NCBI GenBank assembly: GCA_013696965.1
Contig: JACCXN010000093.1
Coordinates: 57,760 to 121,759 of the forward strand
Length of the DNA: 64,000 bases
Source of the DNA: Bacteroidota bacterium
Lineage (GTDB): Bacteria > Bacteroidota > Bacteroidia > JACCXN01
Direction of reading: 5' to 3'
In this document: in pieces, positions 44,371-50,900 of the stretch
How positions within the stretch are numbered: the stretch's first letter is position 1
How the letters are laid out: each line of letters opens with the position of its first letter
Translations under genes and position numbers: made by a program
The notes under the pieces: model-generated
Told to the model about the DNA's origin: nothing
Seen by the model: only the letters and a program-made list of their open reading frames with translations
Databases searched by the model: none

Positions 44371-44445
44371 CATAAAAAAAGAGAAAAACTGCAATGGAAA
44401 TGAAAATTATCCGTTAGATTTATGCAGTTTTTCTCTTTTTTTATG
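44371..44445 (+). terminator. 23-bp perfect inverted repeat between rpsU and xerC, including the xerC start codon
   Basis: The arms at 44371-44393 and 44423-44445 are exactly complementary over 23 bases, separated by 29 bases. The downstream arm ends with a T-run (CTCTTTTTTT) followed by ATG, which is the favoured xerC start. The structure can terminate rpsU transcription. In any read-through transcript it would pair the xerC start codon with upstream bases, so it may also repress xerC translation. Confidence 0.75.
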
Positions 44446-45324
44446 GCTATTAACCGGTTTCTTCAATATCTCGAATTCGAGAAAAGATATTCAGCCCACA
44501 CAATTACCGCTTATAAAGGGGATCTTGAGGAATTCTGTTTATTTATTGAACATGAATATGCTCAAAAGGATGTAATTACTGCCAATTACATGCAAATCCG
44601 TTCCTGGCTCGTAACCTTAATCGAAAACAAGCTTAGTCCTAGAACCGTTACCAGGAAAATTTCAACACTCAAATCATTTTATCATTATTTATTGTGTCAC
44701 CAGGAAATTTCCATAAATCCTATGACAAAGATACTTTCACCTAAAACTGGAAAAAAACTTCCTGTTTTTGTAGAAAAGGAGAAAATGGAAACTCTATTGA
44801 ATGGCAAAGAGTTTGATAATGATTTTGAAGGAATCAGGGATAGGTTAATTATAGAGCTGTTGTATTGCACAGGAATGAGATTAAGCGAGTTGATAAATAT
44901 TAAAATCAAGGATGTTGATGTTTATAACTCAACAGTTAAAGTGTTAGGGAAAAGAAATAAGGAAAGAATAATACCTGTTTTAAATCATTTGAACAATTTA
45001 ATCAAAACCTATTTGGAATCTACTCATCCAACTCCTGAGGAAAATGCATCAAATTTAATTACTACTGTAAAAGGTAAAAAAGTTTACCCTAAATTGATTT
45101 ATAGAACGGTAAATACTTACCTTAGCAAAATTACTACTGCTGATAAGAAGAGTCCGCATGTGTTAAGACATACTTTTGCAACTCATATGCTTAATAACGG
45201 ATCAGAATTAAATGCAATAAAAGAATTGCTTGGCCATGCAAATTTATCTGCAACCCAGGTATACACACACAACACAATTGAAAAATTAAAATCTATTTAT
45301 AAACAGGCTCATCCAAAAGCCTAA
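44443..45324 (+). CDS. Tyrosine recombinase (XerC/XerD family)
   Basis: Site-specific recombinase likely resolving chromosome dimers at dif. The N-terminal SAM-like domain runs from MAINRFLQYLEFEKRYSAHTITAYKGDLEEF. The C-terminal catalytic domain carries the first Arg in CTGMRLSELINIKIKDVD, then SPHVLRHTFATHML (His-x-x-Arg), the second His in LLGHANLSATQVYTH and the nucleophile Tyr in the same segment. The length of 294 is typical of XerC/D. An upstream in-frame ATG at 44422 would add seven Phe/Ser residues encoded by the inverted repeat, so I prefer 44443. hpf follows 20 bases downstream. XerC and XerD cannot be told apart here. Confidence 0.9.
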   Translation: MAINRFLQYLEFEKRYSAHTITAYKGDLEEFCLFIEHEYAQKDVITANYMQIRSWLVTLIENKLSPRTVTRKISTLKSFYHYLLCHQEISINPMTKILSPKTGKKLPVFVEKEKMETLLNGKEFDNDFEGIRDRLIIELLYCTGMRLSELINIKIKDVDVYNSTVKVLGKRNKERIIPVLNHLNNLIKTYLESTHPTPEENASNLITTVKGKKVYPKLIYRTVNTYLSKITTADKKSPHVLRHTFATHMLNNGSELNAIKELLGHANLSATQVYTHNTIEKLKSIYKQAHPKA

Positions 45325-45330
45325 AAAATC

Positions 45331-45336
45331 AGGAGG
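45331..45336 (+). promoter_or_regulatory. Strong Shine-Dalgarno AGGAGG before hpf
   Basis: AGGAGG lies eight bases upstream of the hpf ATG at 45345. Most genes in this window have no such sequence, as usual in Bacteroidota, so this one stands out. Confidence 0.6.
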
Positions 45337-45344
45337 ATAGAATC

Positions 45345-45644
45345 ATGACCAGAGACATTCAAACAGTAAATTTTAATGCAGAACCAGAATTAATTGATTT
45401 TGTAAATGAAAAATTAACAAAGCTTCATCAATACTTTGATGGAATTGTTGCCATTGAAGCTTATCTTAAGCTTGATAACAACAGTGAGGAAGACAATAAA
45501 ATTGCTGAGATAAGGGTTTTTATACCCGGCAGTGATTTGTTTGCAAAGAAAAAGGGAAAGTCTTTTGAGGAGGCAATTGATCAGGCAACGGATTCTGTAA
45601 AAAGGCAGGTTCAAAAGCACAAAGAAAAAATAAAAGGATTATAA
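45345..45644 (+). CDS. hpf: Ribosome hibernation promoting factor (short HPF/RaiA family)
   Basis: A 99-residue protein that binds the 30S decoding region and inactivates ribosomes in stationary phase. The pattern is that of the S30Ae domain: DIQTVNFNAEPELIDFVNEKLTKLHQYFDGIVAIEAYLKLD at the start, then AEIRVFIPGSDLFAKKKGKSFEEAIDQATDSVKRQVQKHKEK. The end lies in the helix where short forms stop; the long-form C-terminal dimerisation domain is absent. It follows the recombinase gene by 20 bases and has an unusually strong Shine-Dalgarno sequence. The tRNA-tuf promoter begins 44 bases after the stop. Confidence 0.92.
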   Translation: MTRDIQTVNFNAEPELIDFVNEKLTKLHQYFDGIVAIEAYLKLDNNSEEDNKIAEIRVFIPGSDLFAKKKGKSFEEAIDQATDSVKRQVQKHKEKIKGL

Positions 45645-45687
45645 ACCAAACCAATAGGAAAAAAAATAAAAAATGTCAGATTTATTT

Positions 45688-45719
45688 TTTGGTACTTAAT
45701 TAAATTTGTATAGCTTTGC
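45688..45719 (+). promoter_or_regulatory. Full Bacteroidota promoter TTTG-N19-TAgcTTTGC for the tRNA-tuf operon
   Basis: TTTG at 45688-45691 and TAGCTTTGC at 45711-45719 are separated by 19 bases, an exact match to the Bacteroidota consensus. It is the best promoter in the window and is suitably placed about 80 bases before the first tRNA. A short G+C-rich inverted repeat (CAGTCC...GGGCTG, 45719-45742) follows in the leader. Confidence 0.8.
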
Positions 45720-45797
45720 AGTCCTTTTTAAAAAGAGGGCTGTTTTTGTTTAATAAGTCGTTATAATAAAAAAACAAAAACAGAAGTATTTAAGATT

Positions 45798-45871
45798 GCC
45801 GATGTAGCTCAGCTGGCCAGAGCAGCTGATTTGTAATCAGCGGGTCGGGGGTTCGAATCCCTCCATTGGCT
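45798..45871 (+). tRNA. tRNA-Thr (anticodon TGT)
   Basis: The acceptor arms GCCGATG and CATTGGC pair (one G-T), the D-arm contains AGCTCAG and the anticodon stem GCTGA/TCAGC encloses loop TTTGTAA, giving anticodon TGT. The T-arm is GGGGGTTCGAATCCCTC. Discriminator base T; CCA is not encoded. First of four tRNAs ahead of tuf. Confidence 0.95.
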
Positions 45872-45902
45872 CTTGTTCTTTTTGTATTAGGAATAAATAG
45901 GA

Positions 45903-45983
45903 GGGGAGATTCCAGAGTGGCTAAATGGGACGGACTGTAAATCCGTTGCGAAAGCTTCGAAGGTTCGAATCCTTCTCTCCCCA
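45903..45983 (+). tRNA. tRNA-Tyr (anticodon GTA)
   Basis: Acceptor arms GGGGAGA and TCTCCCC pair perfectly. Anticodon stem ACGGA/TCCGT encloses loop CTGTAAA (anticodon GTA). A long variable arm (GCGAAAGC region), typical of bacterial tRNA-Tyr, precedes T-arm AAGGTTCGAATCCTT. Discriminator A; CCA is not encoded. Confidence 0.95.
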
Positions 45984-46004
45984 CTTGGCTTTTTGAAATT
46001 AAAA

Positions 46005-46077
46005 GCGGAAGTAGCTCATTTGGTAGAGCATCAGCCTTCCAAGCTGAGGGTGGCCGGTTCGAGCCCGGTCTTCCGCT
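46005..46077 (+). tRNA. tRNA-Gly (anticodon TCC)
   Basis: Acceptor arms GCGGAAG and CTTCCGC pair perfectly. Anticodon stem TCAGC/GCTGA encloses loop CTTCCAA, giving anticodon TCC. T-arm is GCCGGTTCGAGCCCGGT. Discriminator T; CCA is not encoded. Confidence 0.95.
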
Positions 46078-46083
46078 CAATAG

Positions 46084-46117
46084 CGTGTGTGACTCTGTAA
46101 TTTCAGAGTTGCACACG
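46084..46117 (+). other. 14-bp hairpin between tRNA-Gly and tRNA-Thr
   Basis: CGTGTGTGACTCTG and CAGAGTTGCACACG pair over 14 bp (two G-U) with loop TAATTT. It fills most of the 47-base spacer and lacks a T-tail, so it is better read as a processing structure of the polycistronic tRNA transcript than as a terminator. Confidence 0.65.
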
Positions 46118-46124
46118 TTTAAAA

Positions 46125-46196
46125 GCCGATGTAGCTCAGTGGTAGAGTGCGTCCTTGGTAAGGACGAGGTCACGGGTTCAAGTCCCGTCATTGGCT
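46125..46196 (+). tRNA. tRNA-Thr (anticodon GGT)
   Basis: Acceptor arms GCCGATG and CATTGGC are the same as in tRNA-Thr(TGT). Anticodon stem CGTCC/GGACG encloses loop TTGGTAA (anticodon GGT). T-arm ACGGGTTCAAGTCCCGT. Discriminator T; CCA is not encoded. Last tRNA before tuf. Confidence 0.95.
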
Positions 46197-46300
46197 CTTA
46201 GCTATTGAGTTATTAAAGATGGTTTTTATAGTAAAAACGAGTAAAATAAATTTAAAAAAAAGATTAAAATTAATCTAAACTGTTAAACACTAAATTAAAA

Positions 46301-47488
46301 ATGGCTAAAGAAAAATTCGACCGTTCCAAGCCCCACTTGAATATTGGAACTATTGGTCACGTTGACCACGGTAAAACTACCTTAACTGCTGCAATCACTA
46401 CTGTGCTTGCTTCTAAAGGATTGTCAGAAATGAGATCTTTTGACTCAATTGATAATGCTCCTGAAGAAAAAGAAAGAGGTATTACCATTAATACATCTCA
46501 CGTAGAATATTCAACTGCAAGCAGGCATTATGCCCACGTTGACTGTCCTGGTCACGCGGATTATGTTAAAAATATGATTACTGGGGCTGCCCAAATGGAT
46601 GGTGCAATACTTGTTGTTGCTGCTACTGATGGTCCAATGCCTCAAACTAGAGAACATATCCTTTTAGCTCGCCAGGTTGGTGTGCCTAAAATTGTTGTTT
46701 TTATGAACAAGGTTGACCTTGTTGATGACGAAGAACTTTTGGATCTTGTTGAAATGGAAATCAGAGAATTACTTTCTTTCTACGATTTTGATGGTGATGC
46801 TACTCCTATTATCAGAGGTTCTGCTCTTGGTGGTTTGAATGGTGATGCTGCTTGGGTAGATAAGATTATGGATTTGATGGATGCTGTTGATGCTTTCATT
46901 CCAATTCCTCCACGTGAGGTTGATAAGCCTTTCCTTATGCCTGTTGAAGATGTTTTCTCTATCACTGGTAGAGGTACTGTTGCAACTGGTAGAATCGAAA
47001 CTGGTGTTATTAACTCTGGTGAAGAAGTTACAATTCTTGGTATGGGCGAAGCTCCAATCAAGTCTGTTGTTACTGGGGTTGAAATGTTCAGAAAAATATT
47101 AGACAGAGGTGAAGCAGGTGATAACGTTGGTCTTCTTTTAAGAGGTATTGAAAAAACTCAAATTAAAAGAGGTATGGTAATTGCCAAGCCAGGAACTATC
47201 ACTCCACATACTGAATTCAAAGCAGAGGTTTATATCCTTAAAAAAGAAGAAGGTGGACGTCATACTCCATTCCAGAACAAATACCGTCCTCAGTTCTACT
47301 TAAGAACTACTGACGTTACTGGAGAAATCTTTTTGCCTGAAGGTAGAGAAATGATTATGCCTGGTGATAACGTTACTATAAGTGTTGTGCTTATTGTTCC
47401 TGTTGCCCTTAACAAAGGTTTAAGATTTGCAATCCGCGAAGGTGGAAGAACAATCGGTGCTGGACAGGTAACTGAAATTATCAAGTAA
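46301..47488 (+). CDS. tuf: Elongation factor Tu
   Basis: GTPase that delivers aminoacyl-tRNA to the ribosome. Motif G1 GHVDHGKTT is at residues 18-26, effector [13 protein letters not shown] near 58, [12 protein letters not shown] near 81, NKVD near 136 and the GSALGG region near 174. Domains 2 and 3 are complete, ending [14 protein letters not shown]. The length of 395 is normal. The switch sequence contains the variant [12 protein letters not shown] seen in Bacteroidota. It lies 104 bases after tRNA-Thr without an obvious promoter of its own, so it is probably read from the promoter at 45688. Confidence 0.98.
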   Translation: MAKEKFDRSKPHLNIGTIGHVDHGKTTLTAAITTVLASKGLSEMRSFDSIDNAPEEKERGITINTSHVEYSTASRHYAHVDCPGHADYVKNMITGAAQMDGAILVVAATDGPMPQTREHILLARQVGVPKIVVFMNKVDLVDDEELLDLVEMEIRELLSFYDFDGDATPIIRGSALGGLNGDAAWVDKIMDLMDAVDAFIPIPPREVDKPFLMPVEDVFSITGRGTVATGRIETGVINSGEEVTILGMGEAPIKSVVTGVEMFRKILDRGEAGDNVGLLLRGIEKTQIKRGMVIAKPGTITPHTEFKAEVYILKKEEGGRHTPFQNKYRPQFYLRTTDVTGEIFLPEGREMIMPGDNVTISVVLIVPVALNKGLRFAIREGGRTIGAGQVTEIIK

Positions 47489-47504
47489 TTTTTAAATAAT
47501 TTAG

Positions 47505-47548
47505 TGGTAAAATGGCACTTCGGTATTAACCGGAGTGCCTTATTACCA
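47505..47548 (+). terminator. Hairpin downstream of tuf
   Basis: GGCACTTCGGT (47514-47524) pairs with ACCGGAGTGCC (47529-47539) over 11 bp with an ATTA loop, and TGGTAA/TTACCA extends the stem after a small internal loop. No T-run follows (CAATAAAAATAG), so it may be a transcript 3' stabiliser or weak terminator rather than a strong intrinsic one. Confidence 0.5.
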
Positions 47549-47658
47549 ATAAAAATAGTGATAGGGGAAAACCAATTTTACAAGCCACTCTTGAAATTTT
47601 TAAATATTGGCGAAATGAGGAGACATTGCAACTCAAAAAGGAATAAAATTAATCCTAT

Positions 47659-47731
47659 ACGGGTGTAGCTCAATTGGTAGAGTAGTGGTCTCCAAAACCA
47701 TTGGCTGGGAGTTCGAGTCTCTCCACCCGTG
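47659..47731 (+). tRNA. tRNA-Trp (anticodon CCA)
   Basis: Acceptor arms ACGGGTG and CACCCGT pair perfectly. Anticodon stem GTGGT/ACCAT encloses loop CTCCAAA (anticodon CCA). T-arm GGGAGTTCGAGTCTCTC. Discriminator G; the CCA tail is not encoded. It sits between tuf and secE, a position it also holds in other phyla. Confidence 0.95.
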
Positions 47732-47752
47732 CTACTTAAGATAATTAAAAGT

Positions 47753-47944
47753 ATGAATAAAATTAAATTATATTTTGAAGATACATACAGCGAACTGGTT
47801 AATAAAGTTACCTGGCCTAGCTGGAAAGAGCTTCAATCAAGCGCAATAATTGTAATGGTTGCATCCGTTATTATTGCTTTAATTGTTTTTGCAATGGATA
47901 AGGCCTTCGGGGAAATTCTCCGTATGTTTTATAATTTATTTTAA
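47753..47944 (+). CDS. secE: Preprotein translocase subunit SecE
   Basis: Small inner-membrane protein that clamps SecY in the Sec translocon. The amphipathic part YFEDTYSELVNKVTWPSWKELQSSA contains the conserved V-T-W-P-(S/T)-x-x-E motif. A single transmembrane helix (IIVMVASVIIALIVFAMDKAFG) follows. At 63 residues it is the short form normal outside enterobacteria. An in-frame TTG-type start at 47729 would overlap the tRNA-Trp 3' end, so I take the ATG at 47753. nusG begins 15 bases downstream. Confidence 0.95.
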   Translation: MNKIKLYFEDTYSELVNKVTWPSWKELQSSAIIVMVASVIIALIVFAMDKAFGEILRMFYNLF

Positions 47945-47959
47945 TCTGGCGTGAAAATT

Positions 47960-48508
47960 ATGAGTGAAGTAGAAAAAAAATGGTATGTTGTTCGTGCAAT
48001 TAGCGGTCAGGAGAAGAAAGTAAAGCAATATATTGAATCTGAAATTAGCCGTTTGGGCCTTACTGATTTTGTTTCCCAGGTTCTTATTCCTACGGAAAAA
48101 ATTTATCAGATTAGAAAAGGTAAAAAGGTAAGCAAGGAAAGAAGTTTTTTTCCTGGCTATATTCTTATTGAAGCTGCTCTTACAGGTGAAATTCCTCATA
48201 TAATAAAAAATATTACCGGTGTAATTGGGTTTTTAGGAGCCAGAGGGGAAGAAAAACCAGTGCCTCTTAGAGAATCTGAGGTTAACAGGATTTTAGGAAA
48301 AGTTGATGAGCTTGCTGAAAGCAGAGAAGAATTAAATAATCCATTTATCGTTGGGGAATCGGTTAAAGTTGTTGATGGACCTTTTAATAGCTTTACTGGA
48401 GTTATTGAGGAAATAAACGATGAAAAGAAGAAGTTAAAAGTAATGGTTAAAATATTTGGAAGAAAAACCCCCTTGGAACTTAGTTTCATGCAGGTTGAGA
48501 AGGAGTAA
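47960..48508 (+). CDS. nusG: Transcription termination/antitermination factor NusG
   Basis: Binds RNA polymerase and modulates elongation, Rho termination and coupling to ribosomes. The NGN domain starts [24 protein letters not shown] and continues with [24 protein letters not shown]. The C-terminal KOW domain reads [48 protein letters not shown]. The ATG at 47960 (MSEVEKK) is preferred over the GTG at 47951, which would add three residues. The position after secE is universal. Confidence 0.96.
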   Translation: MSEVEKKWYVVRAISGQEKKVKQYIESEISRLGLTDFVSQVLIPTEKIYQIRKGKKVSKERSFFPGYILIEAALTGEIPHIIKNITGVIGFLGARGEEKPVPLRESEVNRILGKVDELAESREELNNPFIVGESVKVVDGPFNSFTGVIEEINDEKKKLKVMVKIFGRKTPLELSFMQVEKE

Positions 48509-48652
48509 GACATAAATATTTTGATCCTTTTTTATAAACAGAATACAAACAATAATTTAATATAAAGAAACTAGAAAAAAGAAATAGGAATGGTTTAGCT
48601 TCCAAACTATAACCTTTTTTGATTTCTGATTTTAATTTCAAAACTAAATAAA

Positions 48653-49096
48653 ATGGCAAAAGAAATAGGAGCAGTAATCAAGCTTCAAATTAAAGGAGGG
48701 GCTGCTAATCCTGCACCTCCAATCGGCCCCGCTTTAGGTGCTAAGGGTGTAAACATCATGGAGTTCTGTAAGCAATTTAATGCCAGAACACAAGAGAAAG
48801 CCGGTAAAGTTGTTCCCGTGGTTATTACTGTTTATACAGATAAATCATTTGAATTTATTACCAAAAATCCACCTGTTCCGGTTTCCCTTTTAGAAGCTGT
48901 GAAAACTAAATCAGGTTCTGCTGAGCCTAACCGTAACAAAATTGGTTCCGTTAATTGGGATCAGGTGAAGGAAATTGCAGAATTTAAAATGTCCGATTTA
49001 AACTGTTTTTCAGTTGAATCAGCCATGAAAATGGTGGCCGGCACTGCAAGAAGTATGGGAATAACAGTTTCAGGAGAAGCGCCTTTTAAAATTTAA
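48653..49096 (+). CDS. rplK: 50S ribosomal protein L11
   Basis: Component of the GTPase-associated centre on 23S rRNA. The N-terminal domain shows [35 protein letters not shown] with its proline-rich hinge. The C-terminal RNA-binding domain has [27 protein letters not shown] and [18 protein letters not shown]. Length 147 is normal. It lies 144 bases after nusG, in an A/T-rich gap that may hold regulatory leader sequence but shows no convincing promoter or L1-binding mimic to my eye. Confidence 0.97.
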   Translation: MAKEIGAVIKLQIKGGAANPAPPIGPALGAKGVNIMEFCKQFNARTQEKAGKVVPVVITVYTDKSFEFITKNPPVPVSLLEAVKTKSGSAEPNRNKIGSVNWDQVKEIAEFKMSDLNCFSVESAMKMVAGTARSMGITVSGEAPFKI

Positions 49097-49107
49097 TAAG
49101 ACAAAAG

Positions 49108-49797
49108 ATGGCTAAGTTGACTAAGAATCAGAAATTGGCACTATCCAAAATGGATACCCAAAAAGCATATCAATTATCAGAGGCAGCTTCCCTGGTTAAA
49201 GATATTACCACAGTAAAGTTTGATGCATCAGTAGATCTTAATATCCGTTTAGGTGTTGATCCTCGTAAAGCAAATCAAATGGTTAGAGGTATTGTTACTT
49301 TACCTCACGGTACTGGTAAAACTATTAAAGTTCTTGTTTTGTGTACTCCCGATAAAGAAGCAGAAGCTAAAGAAGCGGGCGCTGACTTTGTAGGTCTTGA
49401 TGAATTTATCGAAAAGATCAAAGGCGGATGGACAGACGTTGATGTTATTATTACCACTCCTACAGTTATGGGTAAAGTTGGTGCATTGGGTAAAATTTTA
49501 GGACCAAGAGGTTTGATGCCTAATCCTAAAACAGGTACTGTGACTATGGAAGTTGGAAAGGCGGTTAATGATGTAAAAGCTGGTAAAATCGACTTCAAGG
49601 TTGACAAACATGGTATTGTTCACGCATCTATTGGAAAAGTTTCTTTTTCACCTGATAAAATCATGGAAAATGCCCATGAATTGTTACAATCCATCATTAA
49701 ATTAAAACCTTCAGCTGCTAAAGGTACTTACGTAAAAAGTATCTATATGTCAAGCACTATGAGTCCGGGGATTCAAATTGATACCAAATCAATTTAA
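49108..49797 (+). CDS. rplA: 50S ribosomal protein L1
   Basis: Forms the mobile L1 stalk and in many bacteria represses the L11 operon by binding its mRNA. Landmarks: [42 protein letters not shown] near residue 35, [34 protein letters not shown] near 110-140 and [16 protein letters not shown] near 175. Length 229 is normal. It follows rplK by 11 bases. Confidence 0.97.
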   Translation: MAKLTKNQKLALSKMDTQKAYQLSEAASLVKDITTVKFDASVDLNIRLGVDPRKANQMVRGIVTLPHGTGKTIKVLVLCTPDKEAEAKEAGADFVGLDEFIEKIKGGWTDVDVIITTPTVMGKVGALGKILGPRGLMPNPKTGTVTMEVGKAVNDVKAGKIDFKVDKHGIVHASIGKVSFSPDKIMENAHELLQSIIKLKPSAAKGTYVKSIYMSSTMSPGIQIDTKSI

Positions 49798-49833
49798 TAT
49801 CCTAAGGCACCTAAATTTTAAATAAAAAAGCTG

Positions 49834-50355
49834 ATGAAAAAAGAAGAAAAAAATATAATTATTGAATCATTAACTGAACAGTTAAATGCAAATCCTAATT
49901 TCTATTTAACTGACGTTTCTGAGTTAACTGTTGCCAAAACCAATATTTTAAGAAGATCTTGTTATGGAAAGGGTGTTAAACTTTTAACAGTTAAAAATAC
50001 GCTTTTAAGAAAGGCCATGGAAAATACAGGTCGTGATTATTCAGAAATGTTTAATGCACTTAAAGGACCAACGGCTATTATGTTTAGCGAAGGAGCTAAT
50101 GTTCCTGCTAAAATCATTAAAGATTTCCGTAGAACAAATGCAAAGCCTGTTTTAAAAGCAGCTTTCATCGAACAATCTTTTTATCTTGGTGATAGCCAAC
50201 TTGATGCTCTTGTTAGCCTTAAATCTAAAAATGAGCTTATTGCAGATATCATCGCATTACTTGAATCTCCTGCTAAAAATGTTATTTCAGCCCTTCAATC
50301 AAGTGGCGGTAAACTTGCAGGAATTCTAAAAACTTTGTCTGAAAAAGGCGAATAA
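49834..50355 (+). CDS. rplJ: 50S ribosomal protein L10
   Basis: Base of the L10-L7/L12 stalk. The N-terminal rRNA-binding part is EEKNIIIESLTEQLNANPNFYLTDVSELTVAKTNILRRSCYGKGVKLLTVKNTLLRKAM. The C-terminal helix that binds L7/L12 dimers reads NVISALQSSGGKLAGILKTLSEK. Length 173 is normal. It precedes rplL by 65 bases. Confidence 0.97.
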   Translation: MKKEEKNIIIESLTEQLNANPNFYLTDVSELTVAKTNILRRSCYGKGVKLLTVKNTLLRKAMENTGRDYSEMFNALKGPTAIMFSEGANVPAKIIKDFRRTNAKPVLKAAFIEQSFYLGDSQLDALVSLKSKNELIADIIALLESPAKNVISALQSSGGKLAGILKTLSEKGE

Positions 50356-50420
50356 TCAAAATCAGTACGCACTCTTCCAATTCAATAAATTAAGTAAATT
50401 AACTAAAACAAACAAATAAA

Positions 50421-50798
50421 ATGGCAGATTTAAAAGCTTTTGCAGAGCAGTTAGTAAATCTAACAGTAAAAGAGGTAAGTGAATTAGCACAAATATTAAA
50501 AGACGAATATGGCATTGAACCAGCTGCTGCTGCAGTTGTTGCAGGTCCTGCTGCCGGTGGTGGTGGTGCTGCCGTTGAAGCTGAGAAAACATCATTTGAT
50601 GTGATCCTTAAAGCTGCAGGCGGAGCTAAATTAGCCGTTGTTAAACTTGTAAAAGATTTAACCGGCCTAGGTCTTAAAGAAGCTAAAGAATTAGTAGACG
50701 GTGCTCCTAAAGCAGTTAAAGAAGGTGTTTCTAAAGAAGAAGCAGAATCTTTAAAGGCTCAGTTAATAGAGGCAGGGGCAGAAGTTGAGATTAAGTAA
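50421..50798 (+). CDS. rplL: 50S ribosomal protein L7/L12
   Basis: Multicopy stalk protein that recruits translation GTPases. The N-terminal dimerisation domain ([30 protein letters not shown]) is joined by an Ala/Gly-rich hinge ([20 protein letters not shown]) to the C-terminal domain [71 protein letters not shown]. Length 125 is typical. A hairpin between it and rpoB may lower read-through. Confidence 0.98.
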   Translation: MADLKAFAEQLVNLTVKEVSELAQILKDEYGIEPAAAAVVAGPAAGGGGAAVEAEKTSFDVILKAAGGAKLAVVKLVKDLTGLGLKEAKELVDGAPKAVKEGVSKEEAESLKAQLIEAGAEVEIK

Positions 50799-50822
50799 TA
50801 TACTGATCTTCAATATTTAATT

Positions 50823-50858
50823 GGTTTAGGTCTCATTTACTTGAGGCCTAAGCCTTTT
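50823..50858 (+). terminator. Attenuator-like hairpin between rplL and rpoB
   Basis: GGTTTAGGTCTCA (50823-50835) pairs with TGAGGCCTAAGCC (50842-50854) over 13 bp with two G-T pairs and a six-base loop, followed by TTTT. It has the form of a partial intrinsic terminator and lies in the same gap that holds the rplL-rpoB attenuator of E. coli. Confidence 0.7.
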
Positions 50859-50900
50859 GCTGTTTACTATAGTTTATTTTACAATTAAAACCCGTGTACA

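Noticed and set aside
45790-46191. Long open frame on the minus strand over the tRNA cluster
   Set aside because: It is the complement of three tRNA genes; the apparent protein is the familiar artefact of tRNA sequences.
46780-47061. Minus-strand frames inside tuf, rpoB and rpoC
   Set aside because: They lie wholly within strongly conserved genes and have no homology; they reflect codon bias in the real frames.
48509-48652. L1-binding autoregulatory leader or promoter before rplK
   Set aside because: Only a 4-bp GGAA/TTCC stem and A/T-rich sequence are visible; no consensus structure can be supported by eye.
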